Positions 33,657 to 44,365 of a stretch of 64,000 bases of DNA are shown in pieces (the first letter of the stretch is position 1; each line of letters starts with the position of its first letter). A model generated the notes under the pieces. That model did no database searches and was not told the origin of the DNA. It worked only from the letters and a program-made list of their open reading frames with translations. Position numbers and translations under genes: made by a program. The stretch comes from Miscanthus floridulus. Taxonomy: Eukaryota > Streptophyta > Magnoliopsida > Poales > Poaceae. The stretch covers positions 116,256,000-116,319,999 of the forward strand of contig NC_089597.1 of the NCBI RefSeq assembly GCF_019320115.1. The letters are read 5' to 3'.

Positions 33657-34620
33657 GTCTTTTTTTCAAAATGCCTTCAAGAAGGAACCTACACTGCTCT
33701 AGCTTCTTCATCAACTAATTAACCATGATTTTGAACCCCTGGCCCTTACAGAAACTGAGTAAATCACTATACCACATCCCAAAATTAATGGCACATGGGG
33801 GTCGTTAAAAGTATCGAAATAGCATTGGAAGGTCGGACGTTAAAGATTTGTAACGTTCGGTCCGTCGTTATATCTCGTTTTTACAACAGACAGGCCGTTC
33901 GACGGTCTGTCGTTATATCTACTTTTTTGCAGCAAGAAGATCAAAGTGCTCATAGTGGTTCTTTTGTTCCATGACTTCCCTAGATATGAAACATTTTTCA
34001 AAAGAACTTTATCGTTGTGCAAGCCAGACATATGAGCTATGTTTTGTACACGACAAACATCTTTGTTGTGTAGAGACTTAAGTGATCTAGCTTGGTTGTG
34101 AGTATTTTGTATAAAAGTACAAATGTTGATGGCTTCAATGGAAATTGTGAGCATGGTTTACTCGGTTCTATGTTTGATGCTCAACATCACTTTGGATGGA
34201 AAATGTTTAAATGGATGATGCTATATGGTTGCTGTACAATTAATTAGTTCAAATTATGCTAGCATTAGACAGTTGGTCACTATAAATATATGTTGTCAGA
34301 CAGAGTGTCGTTATAAGTTTATAATAGGCGTCAAATAGTCAGTCGTTATATCTTGTACATAGTGTCTGGCGGTCGGTCGTTAAAAGTTGGTCGGTTGTTA
34401 AAGATTTATAACGACGCCAGTATCAACGACGGATACAAGGGTCGTTAAAAAGATATAACGACCAACCGTATGACGTTAAAATGGCTTTTAACGACCCACC
34501 GGGCGACGCTATAGATAGGCTGTGGTGTAGTGAATGCTACCTGAATCGTATAATTCCTACATCAGGTCTTGTTATAGAGGATGTTTTTGTGACTCAGTTC
34601 CATTTCACGTGACAACCTGT
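33657..34620 (+). repeat. About 200-bp repeat, copy A, split by a CACTA element
   Basis: AAGAAGGAACCTACACTGCT through ACTGAGTAAAT on the left and GCTACCTGAATCG through CACGTGACAACCT on the right. The gap is the CACTA element at 33765-34532. Confidence 0.75.
33765..34532. mobile_element. Non-autonomous CACTA element, 768 bp
   Basis: It begins CACTATACCACA and ends TGTGGTGTAGTG, an inverted pair with one mismatch. AAT is duplicated at 33762-33764 and 34533-34535, and copies B and C of the host repeat show a single AAT at this site. GTCGTTA and its complement recur near both ends as subterminal repeats. A 104-codon minus-strand frame inside has no recognisable domain. Confidence 0.85.
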
Positions 34621-35013
34621 TTTTTTTAGATGCCTCCAGGAAGGAACCTACACTGCTTTAGCTGCTTCATCATCAACTAGTTAACCATAAATTTGAACTC
34701 ATGGCCCCCACAGAAACTGAGTAAATGCTGCATGAGTCGAATAATTCCTACATTAGATCTTGTTAGGGTATGTTTAGTTGCCAAATTTTTTTGCGCAGTA
34801 CCCGTCACATCGAATCTTGCGGCACATGCATGGAGTATTAAATGTAGACGAAAAAAAACTAATTGCACAGTTAGATGAGAAATCGCGAGACGAAACTTTT
34901 GAACCTAATTAGTCTATAATTAGACACTAATTGCCAAATACAAACGAAAGTGCTACAGTTGCCAAAATCCGAAATTTTTTGGATCTAAACGGGGCCTTAT
35001 AGAGGATGTTTTT
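34612..35013 (+). repeat. About 200-bp repeat, copy B, split by a MITE
   Basis: Tandem to copy A, sharing GTGACAACCT at the junction. GGAAGGAACCTACACTGCT through GATCTTGTTA, then resuming TATAGAGGATGTTTTTGTG after the MITE. Confidence 0.75.
34766..34996. mobile_element. Harbinger/Tourist MITE, TTA duplication
   Basis: The termini are GGGTATGTTTAG and the reverse complement of GGCCCCGTTTAG. TTA flanks both sides (34763-34765 and 34997-34999), while copies A and C show an unbroken CTTGTTATAGAGG with one TTA. The inner part (CATGCATGGAGTATTAAATG, GCGAGACGAA) is shared with the MITE at 45574. Confidence 0.85.
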
Positions 35014-35490
35014 GTGTTTTCATGTCTAAGTAAAATGAGACTTGGCTTGTATCCATAAATTGTATCCAACATGGAGTAACACGTAAAAGGTGACCCCATA
35101 GTGTGCCATAACTTTTTTTTAATAGCATGCGTTCTACAGGCCAGTCTAGCCAAAGGATTTACAGTTCTCAAACTTGTGGTATGAACTATGAAGTCCAGAA
35201 AACAGATCCATTTGGCAGCAGTCACTTAATGCTATGTGGATCAAATTATGATTAAATAAATACTCTAATAATAAAAGTAAAAACAGTGTCCGTGGTAAAC
35301 AATAAACAATCTTCATAATAAGAAGATGACTGTAGCATGGTAAATGTGGCATTGCCATCTGATTATGCGGTGCGGATTGTAGAGAGTAGAGACTATCTCA
35401 GCATTTTATTGCCCTGAACAAAAATGCCATGCAAAATTGATGAGCAGATTTCTCAGTGGATAAAATAAAAATACAGAGTAGGGCCCGTCC
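35014..35490. other. Unassigned, no gene seen
   Basis: AT-rich. Two overlapping minus-strand open frames (about 90 and 70 codons) have no domain that I recognise. Confidence 0.35.
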
Positions 35491-35539
35491 TCCTGGTCGT
35501 GGATTCCGGTGGCCCTGTGCGCGAGGATGACGAAGGATT

Positions 35540-36096
35540 ATGGCACCGAGGTGGCGTTCGTGGTCTCAAACCCTCAAACTCGTGCCAAGAATCAGGTGCC
35601 CACGAGCTGGCGGCGCTGCACCTGATGCTGTCGCGCAGTCGCGCCAATCGTCGAGGTTCAAGGGCGACGTGCCGCAGCCGAACGGGCGCTGGGGCGCGCA
35701 GATGTACGACCGCAACGCACGCGTGTGGCTCGGGCGCTCGGCACGTTTCCCGACGAGGAGATCGCCGCGCACCTACGACCCGCGGTGCACTCAGAAAATA
35801 TTTCAGAGAGCTGAACAACACTGCTGTTCGATCTTAAGTCTCAGCCCTCTACACTATAGAACTATGCCTAAAAATTTATAGAGCTCCACTGCTACGATAC
35901 AGGTAGAGGGGCTTGAGCCCTCCGCCCCACCGCTGTGTCCGCCCCTGCCTACGACGTGGTTGCCCTCCGCTTCCGCTGTCGTGAGGCCATCACCAACTTC
36001 CCGGAGGAGCGTGCGTCCGCGGGTGAGCTCGCCTTCCTGCAACAGCAGCCAGAGCTACGTGCTTACCAAGGGCTGGAGCCGCTTCGTGCTGCTAGG
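35540..36096 (+). pseudogene. RAV-type (AP2/ERF plus B3) transcription factor pseudogene
   Basis: 35648-35734 encodes [20 protein letters not shown] and the ARVWLG that follows, the start of a RAV-family AP2 domain. An 8-bp insertion after VWLG and a 2-bp loss after EEIAA disturb the frame. The domain resumes after a 168-bp insert as YDVVALRFRCREAITNF and then ELAFL (35950-36040). Directly afterwards, in another frame, comes NSSQSYVLTKGWSRFV (about 36040-36090), the end of the RAV B3 domain, so the linker and most of B3 are deleted. RAV proteins bind CAACA and CACCTG sites through the two domains; this copy cannot. The upstream start and the GC-rich sequence beyond 36096 are not recognisable. 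Confidence 0.82.
35780..35947. mobile_element. hAT-like MITE inside the AP2 domain
   Basis: CCTACGAC occurs on both sides (35772-35779 and 35948-35955), an 8-bp duplication as made by hAT elements. The insert is 168 bp. Its right end, on the minus strand, reads CAGGGGCGGACACAGCGG, similar to common grass hAT MITE ends; the left end (CCGCGGTGCAC) is diverged. Removing it restores adjacency of the two AP2 pieces. Confidence 0.7.
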
Positions 36097-36460
36097 CGAG
36101 CTGTGGCCGGCTGGGCGAGGCTGGCGGCTGGCTGGAGGCGCCTGCTGCCTGGCTGTGATCGAGGGGCCGTCGCGTGCTGGAGGCAGCCACACGCCGCATT
36201 TCCAGGCTCCAACCGCCCAGCCCGTCACCGCACCGGCCTCCAGCCGCCCACCGCGGCTCCACACAGGGTTGCAGCAGGCACCGTACCGGCGCGCCGGCCG
36301 CCCTCCACGGCTTCCATTAGGCGTGCGTGCAGGCCACCACGCCGGCCGCCCGGGCTCCTGGCCGTCAGGCCCCTCACCCTCAGGTCTCAGCCCAGTTGAC
36401 TCCCTCCGTGACGCCTGCCCCTGGCTCGGTCCCTCCCTGTTGTAGTGCTGTTCTGCTTTA
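36097..36460. other. GC-rich tract next to the RAV pseudogene
   Basis: Open in several frames because of composition. No domain recognised. It could belong to the same captured segment as the RAV pieces. Confidence 0.35.
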
Positions 36461-36720
36461 TCTGGTATGAATACCAGCTGCTTTTTTTTTTTGTTTCTCG
36501 GTCTCTCTGCTCAATTTTCTATTCTATAAATATTTCAATTGGATTGGAAAATGATATCTCAAATTAGATATATAGATGATGGATTTTAGTTTAATCATCA
36601 TATCAATTAGAATTTTTATTTTCATATTAGTTATTTCTGTCTGTAATATAAATGGGACCCTGTTGGGTAGGGTACACCGCTCAACAGAGGCTGTTTTGAT
36701 GAAATCCTGGGTCCACCACT
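36461..36720. other. AT-rich spacer, nothing recognised
   Basis: Begins with a T-run at 36482 and contains no supported feature. Confidence 0.35.
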
Positions 36721-36957
36721 GGACCTAAGTATGGGCGGGTGGGCCATATGGTTCCTAGGTCGTGCATGCAAGTCGACATAATGTCAAACCAAACGCCACC
36801 GTCGTCGTGCAAGCTTGGTGGAGCGTTTGCTCATAGCGAATGTCCCTCCAATTGGAATTAGGTACCACTAAGCGCATTACATGATGAGTTTGGAGTTTTT
36901 TTTTATGCGGCGCCATCGAGTGGCCCAAGTGGTGAACTAGCCCACCCCACACCACAT
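36721..36957 (+). repeat. Dispersed repeat, copy 2 of the 29.1-kb family
   Basis: See 29110-29300; shared ordered phrases AAGTATGGGC, AATGTCAAACCAAACG and GGAGCGTTTGCTC in the same orientation. Confidence 0.55.
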
Positions 36958-36960
36958 TAA

Positions 36961-37304
36961 GGCGGTGTTCGGTTCTTTAGTCGCTTCTAAAATTCATGTC
37001 ACATAAATGTTTAGACACTAATAAAGAGCATTAAATATAGATTAATTACAAAACCAATTACATAGATGGAGGCTAATTTGCGAGATGATTTTTTAAGCCT
37101 AATTAATTTGTCAGTAGCACATGTTTATTGTAGCACCACGTTGTCAAATCATGGACTAATTAGGCTTAAAAGATTTATCTTGCAAATTAGTTGCAAGTTG
37201 TACAATTAGTTTCGTAATTAATCTATATTTAATACTCCATGTATGTGTCAAAATATTCGATGTGACGGAAATTTTAGGAGGGACTGCAGTAACCAAACAG
37301 GGCC
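36961..37304. mobile_element. Tourist/Harbinger MITE, TAA duplication
   Basis: The ends are GGCGGTGTTCGGTT and the reverse complement of GGCCCTGTTTGGTT, with TAA at 36958-36960 and 37305-37307. The inner halves are also partly inverted copies (GACTAATTAGG, ATTAAATATAGATTAATTAC). 344 bp, no coding capacity. Confidence 0.82.
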
Positions 37305-37384
37305 TAAGTCATGGCGCGTCACTTCGCACCATGACTCGTCGCTACATGGCATGGCTTTTGCCACTTTTAACTTACCTGCCACTT

Positions 37385-37830
37385 CCAACTTCTTCAGATC
37401 TACTTTTACAACATCTAGATAAAAACATTTGCAACGTACATCCAAAACAGCTGAAACATTTGCATTATACGTCTAAAACACTTGTAAAACACCATAAAAA
37501 CTTAAAAACATGTGTGTAGCTATTGTAAAAATATGCAACATCCAAATAATACACTTGCAACATATGGATGAAACATTTGAAACATACGCTTGCAACATGC
37601 ATGCATATGTAACATATAGTTCTACATTTGCAACATTCAGATAAAACACTTGCAACATATATCTAAAAGAGACGAAACATTTTGAACAAATTCTTGCAAC
37701 ATATGTGTATAGCCATTGCAACATATGCAACATCCCGATCTACTTTTGCAACATACCTCTAAAATATCTGAAACACTTAAAACATACGTTGCAACATGTG
37801 TTTTCAGCGCAACATCTCCTTGCTGCTTGG
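37385..37830. repeat. TTGCAACAT-rich degenerate array
   Basis: TTGCAACAT, TGAAACAT and TCTAAAACA phrases recur every 20-45 bp through the region, on the same strand. It then runs into the GC-rich block shared with 1.9 kb. Minus-strand frames here are translated repeat. Parent element unknown. Confidence 0.6.
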
Positions 37831-38142
37831 GAGAATGGAGGCTTGTCAGCGTACAGAGTTCACCGATGTAGAGCTCACCAGTGGCGCGGAGCTCACCGCT
37901 CCGGTGGAGAAGGCCACGACAGATTCGATGTAGAAGGCCGCTCCGATCGAGAAGGCGGTCCACGCACTACTGGCGCTGGACAATGTCGTGACAAGCAGGA
38001 GGCGCGATGGAGATGGAGGAAGACGGGCAGGCGCGCACGGTCGCGGTGGAGGTGCCAGCCGACAGGCTCAAGGACGCCATGGAGAACGCCGAGGCGGAGC
38101 GCAATCGCGCTGGAGCACGGTTGCGGTGGCTGCAGTGGAGAG
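37831..38142. repeat. GC-rich partner of the TTGCAACAT array
   Basis: Starts near CTCCTTGCTGCTTGGG, shared with 1939. Open on the plus strand for 146 codons together with the end of the array, but it looks compositional. It is cut by the LTR at 38143. Confidence 0.35.
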
Positions 38143-39689
38143 TGAAAGGATCTAAAAAATGCCTAGAGGGGGGTGAATAGGCGTATCTAAAAAATTCTAC
38201 GTAATCTCAAAGTCAAATATCAGTGACAGTCGGAAGTCCCGACAGTTTGGGCCAGAACTTTCGGTGGCCGGAAGTTCCGACGCAAACAGTCAGGAGTTCC
38301 GGCACCTACGAGAATTTCACTACAAGTTCTAAAATGAACTTTGAGTGTAAGATATCTTACAACCCCACTTCCTAGTGGTAAGATGAAGTGTTGGGTCTGC
38401 TTCTTTGACGACAGAAGGTCACCACTCCGTAGATCGAGTCCAAGCCCTAAGAGGAGAGCTGGGAAGGAAGACAAACCAACAAGAACAAATATGATAGCAC
38501 AAATCTCAATGACAATAAGCGCGCGGGACACAAGGATTTATCCCAAGGTTCGGGAACCCCACAAAGGAGCTCCTACGTCCTCGTTGTTGAGGTGACCACA
38601 AAGGTCAGAGTCTCTTCCACCTCCTTGCCTCTCTCAAAGCAACCACAAAGGTCACTCAAGCTTTCCACTAAGAAATCGAGGGTAATACAAACTTCTCAAG
38701 GCTCTTCCATAAGATGGAAGCTCTTAGGCGACGCCTAGTCGGCTAGGGTTCCAAGAACCCAAGAGTAATAGATGCAAATCCAACCGGCTTGATGAAGAAA
38801 TCGAGTGCTCAAGCTTGCTAAAGTGATTTTCTCACTCAATACACTCTCCTTTCACTCAAAACCCTAGGGGAATCGAAGATTGAAGCAAAGGTGAGAGGAG
38901 AGGGGCGCCTAGAATGCTTGGGTGCTGTTTTGGACGAAGGTTAGTGAGCAATGAATGAGTGGTTGACGGTTAGAAGAGAGGAGAGAGCTATTTATACTCA
39001 TTGTAGAATCCAACCGTTCAGATCTGCGTCGGAAGTTCCGACACAGATCTCCGAAACTTCCGGCTCTACGTAAAACACTGTTCACACAGACAGTCCACTG
39101 GGCTTGCTTACATGTCGTCGAAACTCCCGGCGGTCGCCGGGACTTCTGGCTTCCGTCAGGACTCCCGATAGACATGGCGAACCAGGTGACTGAGTCCCAA
39201 AGCATCGGGATTTCCGGCACCCGGAACTCCCGACTCCCATCGGGACTTCCGACGGGTGAAGGTGCGCATGCAGGCTATGGCTAAGTCAGCAAGCGCCGAG
39301 ACTTCCGGCACCAAACGTTGGGACTTCTGACAGCCAGAACTCTCGGCTCACGCTGGGACTTCCGACTACCAAAAGTCCACAAACTATGTATAACTGTTCG
39401 TGAGGCGATTTTGTGTCTCTCTTTTGATTTTATTTAAATGCTTGAGCACTCTATCTTTCTTGGACCACCTAAACATGTATCCCTCTTTATAGTACGGCTA
39501 AACCTATACTCAAAATAAAGAATAAAACTTTGGAGAGCGCTTTGAGTTCGTCCGCCTTTTCAACTTCAACAAATTGAGGGATACCATTTCATCTTTATCA
39601 ACTCTTTGAATCTTTCATGAGACTAATAGCTACGACATATCTCATTAATATCACATTAGTCCCTAATTTGGATGTCATCAATACACCAA
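38143..39689 (-). mobile_element. SIRE-like LTR, truncated, with CGGAAGTTCCG motifs
   Basis: The plus-strand left edge reads TGAAAGGATCTAAAAAATG with GAGGGGGGTGAATAGG, the complement of a SIRE-type LTR end. The other side stops at CACCAAAACCCAC, a few bases short of the expected CTTTCA terminus. TATAAATA on the minus strand lies at 38989-38996. Upstream of it (39030-39370) the palindromic motif GGAAGTTCC/GGGACTTCCG occurs many times, with more copies at 38230-38305. Confidence 0.65.
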
Positions 39690-40274
39690 AACCCACATGG
39701 TGTGCAAATGCAGTTTCAGATAACCTTCTACAGAATGGAGATAACATGCTATGGTTAAAGGCGAGTGAAGGAGAGGATACGGATGTTGGCCAAAGGGTTG
39801 GTGTCGCGGCCCGTGAACGAGAACGTCCGGATGATGGGACACCCGGAGCAAAGCATTTCTGCTAAAAATAAGAGTACATCGAAGACAAAACAATCATCTT
39901 CTTACTTCGAAGCCCACTGCCTGCTAGAATTTGTTCAGGTCTCTATCTAGTCTAGTATATGAAACTTATAAACCATCGGCTTTCTCCTTGAGTTTGGACA
40001 TTTTCATCCTCAGTTGCAGCCTTCATATGGACCTACTTAACACGATGGTCGCAGTAGCCCAATTTTGTGAGTAAGATATAGGCCCCGCCCAACTTTTGAA
40101 CATTCAGCAAAATCGTGGCAGACCAAGTATCTGAGTGTTTCTTTAATTTTTGGGACACGCCATGCTGTCATGCTATGCTGCGCCCAAGCTGGAGTGCCAT
40201 AGGTCTGTCAGAAAATTTGGCCGTGCCAGAATGGGATGATTTGTTCTACGAAACCTCGACAAAGCACAAGCTTC
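39690..40274. other. Unassigned, possible gene fragment
   Basis: The plus-strand frame at 39765-39950 (RIRMLAKGLVSRPVNENVRM) reads like protein but matches no family I know and has no gene context. The rest is non-coding. Confidence 0.25.
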
Positions 40275-40279
40275 ACGAT

Positions 40280-42234
40280 TGAAAGGTCCTAATGGCTAGA
40301 GGGGGGTGAATAGCCTAATAAAAATTTCTACAACAACACTTAACAAAATGGCCTAATAAAAATTTCTACAACAACACTTAACAAAATGGTTAGACAATTA
40401 TGAGGCGAAGCAAGTGTTGCGCTAGCCTACTTAAAATGCAAGCCACCTACCACAATTCTAGTTTAGATAGTATCTATTCACACAATAGCTATGATACTAC
40501 TCTATGTTAGTGTGCTCTCAAAGGCTAACTAAAGAGCCACACTAACCAAGCAAGCAAGCTCTCACAACTAACTACACTAAAGAGCTTGTCAACTAGTTTG
40601 CGGTAAAGTAAAAAGAGTGATCAAGAAGGTTATACCGCCATGTAGATGAATGAACCAATCAATCATAAGGATAAATAACAATGAAGACCAATCACCTCAG
40701 AATCAATGATGAACACAATGATTTTTTACTGAGGTTCACTTGCTTGCCGGCAAGCTACTCCTCGTTGTGGCGATTCACTCACTTGGAGGTTCACGCGCTA
40801 ATTGGCTTCACACGCCAAATCCTCAATAGGGTGCCGCACAACCAACACAAGATGGGGATCACACAATCCACAAGCAATTTACTAGAGTACCTTTTGATGC
40901 TCCGCCGGGGAAAGGTCAAGAACCCCTCACAATCACCATGATCGGAGCCAGAGACAATCACCACCCTCCGCTCAACGATCCTCGCTGCTCCAAGCCGTCT
41001 AGGTGGCAGCAACCACCAAGAGTAACAAGCGAAATCCACAGCGAAACACGAACACCAAGTGCCTCTAGATACAAACACTCAAGCAATGCACTTGGATTCA
41101 CTCCCAATCTCACTATGATGATGAATCAATGATGGAGATCAGTGGGAGGGCTTTGGCTAAGCTCACAAGGTTGCTATGTCAATGAAAATGGCCAAAGGTT
41201 GTGAGCTACAGCCGGCCATGGGGTTTAAATAGAAGCCCCCACGAAATAGAGCCGTTATACCCCTTCACTGGGCATAACACGGGCTGACCGGACGCTCCGG
41301 TCAGTTGACCGGACGCTCCGGTCAGTTGACCGGACGCTGAGCCCCCAGCGTCCGGTCGCCCGATGGTGGCCACATGTCTCCTGCGTTCAACGGTGATCAT
41401 TTGATCTCAACGGTCGAAATGTTGACTGGACGCTCCGATAGAGCTGACCGGACACTGGACCCTCAGCGTCCGGTCGTTTACAGTAAGGGTCCAAATCATG
41501 TTTTTATCGATCGGACGCTTCTGGTCATGCTTGACCGGACCCTGCCAGCGTCCGATCACACTGTGACTTCTTACTGTGCTGATCGACAACACTACCGGAC
41601 GCAGCCCTTCAGCGTCCGGTCGTTTGACCGACGCCAGCGTCTTCGCTGCTACACCTGACCGGACGCGCTGGTCCAACCGAGGCTGGCGTCTGGTCACTTC
41701 CAGTGACCTCCGTCTTTTCTGTCTAGGGTGCCGGTGGCACCGTCGGTGGAGTTTCTTACCCTTGCTCCCAAACTTCATCACCCTTGATCAAATGTGCCAA
41801 CCACCAAGTGTATCACCTTGTGCACATGTGTTAGCATATTTTAATCAAACATTTTCAAGGGTGTTAGCACTCCACTAGATCCTAAATGCATATGCAATGA
41901 GTTAGAGCATCTAGTGGCACTTTGATAACCGCATTCCGATACGAGTTTCACCTCTCTTAATAGTACAGCTATCAAACCTAAATGTGATCATACTCTCTAA
42001 GTGTCTTGATCACCAAAACAAAATAGCTCCTATGGTTTATACCTTTGCCTTGAGCTTTTTGTTTTTCCCTTTCTTCTTTCCAAGTCCATGCATTTGATCA
42101 TCATCATGCTATGATCTTCATTTGCTTCATCACTTGGGGTGTGCTACCTATCTTATGATCACTTGATAAACTAGGTTAGCACTTAGGGTTTTATCAATTC
42201 ACCAAAACCAAACTAGAGCTTTCAACGATCAGCG
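40280..42234 (-). mobile_element. Solo LTR, SIRE/Maximus-like Copia
   Basis: The 1955-bp LTR runs TGAAAG...CTTTCA with a perfect ACGAT duplication at 40275-40279 and 42235-42239, and no internal region, so it is a solo LTR formed by LTR-LTR recombination. Orientation is minus (TGAAAGCTCTAGTTTGG start at 42234). U3 holds an array of ACCGGACGC/GCGTCCGGT repeats (41284-41690) and then TATTTAAA near 41225. The same repeat type occurs in the LTR at 59582. Open frames inside are not genes. Confidence 0.88.
41284..41690. repeat. Palindromic ACCGGACGC array in the LTR
   Basis: About a dozen variants of GACCGGACGC and GCGTCCGGTC; at its start, TTGACCGGACGCTCCGGTCA is repeated in tandem. It lies just upstream of the LTR TATA box. 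Confidence 0.85.
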
Positions 42235-42239
42235 TATTT

Positions 42240-42689
42240 CTCTCACGAGTACTGCCCATGATAACACCACGGCATCATTTCAGTGATGCACATGAAAACA
42301 ATGAAACGATGATATAACAATAACACGGTTTTATGTCTGATCTTACAAGAATCACTGGCTACAGTTGAGGGATCAAGAGCAGAGATGCTTCACTTTAGAA
42401 AACAGTCACGGAAACTGTGAAGATGGAAGTGGTCGCTAAAGATCATGTACTTGTGTAGCCAGTTTCTAAATTTTGACATCAGGCAACATGAAGCCTCCAA
42501 AGGTCGAATCAAGTCATCTGGTTTTAGTTTGTGCCGAGTATGCAATTTCAGTTCCTCGCAGAGGGAGCTGCAGGCAATTGGACATAATAGTTCAGAACCG
42601 TACAAGAATTATTATAGCTAAATGAAACAATTCACCAAATTACAGATTCGGGCACCAAAACAGCAACTGTTAGCTACAATAATTAGCAG
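42240..42689. other. Unassigned, no gene seen
   Basis: A 71-codon minus-strand frame (42390-42605) lacks a domain. No element ends. Confidence 0.35.
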
Positions 42690-43447
42690 AATAGCCATTT
42701 TGGTCCCTCAACTATTTCTCGAGGCTTAGTTTCGTCCCTGAACTTTCAAAACGGTCGTTTTAGTCCTCAAACTCTACTTTTAGGCTCAATTTCATCTAAA
42801 ACCATGAAGATGATCGTTTTAGTCCTTGAACTCTGCATTTTGGGCTTGATTTCATTTATAAACTATCAAAGTGTATTTTGTTCTTTAAACTTTTATTTTC
42901 AACACAACGTTGTCTGCGTTCTACGTGGAACGTTATACGGTTGCACCTGGTTAGCTCGAACACCATCAGCGATTGGAGATAGAAAAATAATATTCATCCA
43001 AAAACTCTTTTGTGGTCATTAATAATTCCAAGTTGTTATTTTTAGTGTTACCTTATAATGGCACCATTTATATATATCCAACTAAATGATATTACGGGAG
43101 CAATTACAGTTGCATCGAACACTATTTATTCATTAAGAATACATGGATATATTGAAACAATAGCAGATCTATAATTTTGATAATTTATGGATGAAATTAT
43201 GCCTAAAATATAAGGTTCTCCTTTTGAATAGACAAAATTGAGTTGAAAATAAAAGTTAAATGCACTTTGATAGTTTATGGATGAAATTGATCCAAAAATG
43301 CAAAATTTGAGGACTAAAACGATCATCTTCGTAGTTGGAGGATGAAATTGATTCTAAAACTAAAGTTTGAGGAGCTAAATGATCGTTTTAAAAGTTTAGG
43401 GATAAAATTAAGCCTCGAGTAATAGTTTAGGGACCAAAATGGCTATT
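42690..43447. mobile_element. Foldback element, about 760 bp
   Basis: AATAGCCATTTTGGTCCCT on the left and its near reverse complement on the right open inverted arms of about 220 bp, with internal phrases like TCGTTTTAGTCCT and TGATTTCAT repeated within each arm. The flanking duplication could not be resolved, so the class is open; the long arms suggest a MULE-type foldback. No coding capacity. Confidence 0.7.
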
Positions 43448-44126
43448 ATGCCGCAATAATTAAAATATAATCATCTTATTAGTCGGTTTATTTTGTGCTA
43501 TGTTATCAGCCAAGAGAAATGATCTATGCATACAAGCTACAATCTGTTTACGTCCGGATACAATTGCAGTTAATACTGAATACTTTGCCTAACTTATTTG
43601 CAATGCTACCTCATGCAAAATGAGAAATATAGCCACTGCATATTATATAAGTTAACTACATATATCAGTGCCCGTGCTAATACTACGGGTCCTATGAAGT
43701 CCAAAGTTAATTCTAGAACTTCTGGTGACCAGTGATCCAAGGTTGCCAGGGCTTAGGGCACATGGAATGACTAATCAACACAAATCCCCAAGCTTAGGGT
43801 AACTTACCAGAAATACAAAAATAGAAACTGAAGTGAACATACCGTGTCTGTATGTAGTGAATTGTAGGAGTGTCAGATGCACCAAAAAATGAGAGACAAA
43901 AAATAGGCATCGCATAACACAGGCTGTCACTTCCCCTGAAATGTCAGGCAATAAACATACATTCCAATAAGCCCAAAGTTTTAGAAACACCAAGCATGTG
44001 TGTCAGAAATTAAATGATCTGATCTTTTGAAAAAATTAAAGGATCTGACATCTTTTAGTTCTGTCAAGCAACCAAATGACTATTAATTGTCATGATACAG
44101 TAGATAGATAAATTCACCTTGCAGTT
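43448..44126. other. Unassigned, no gene seen
   Basis: AT-rich; a 72-codon minus-strand frame at 43775-43993 has no domain. Confidence 0.35.
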
Positions 44127-44128
44127 TA

Positions 44129-44363
44129 CTCCCTCCGTCCTAGAATATCTGTCGTTCTCGCTTCCCGAGAAATAACTTTAACAAAATATATATTAAAAAA
44201 TATTAATATTTATGATACATAATTAGTATCATCGGAAAGATCTTTGAATCTAGTTTTTTAATAAATTTATTTGGAGATACAAATGTTGTACGCATTTTTT
44301 ACAAATCGAGTCAAACTTGTGGCACGAAAACCGAAAACGACAGATAATATGGGACGGAGGGAG
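44129..44363. mobile_element. Stowaway MITE (Tc1/mariner type)
   Basis: CTCCCTCCGTCC at the left and GGACGGAGGGAG at the right are perfect inverted ends, and TA flanks both. 235 bp, a classic grass Stowaway. Confidence 0.93.
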
Positions 44364-44365
44364 TA

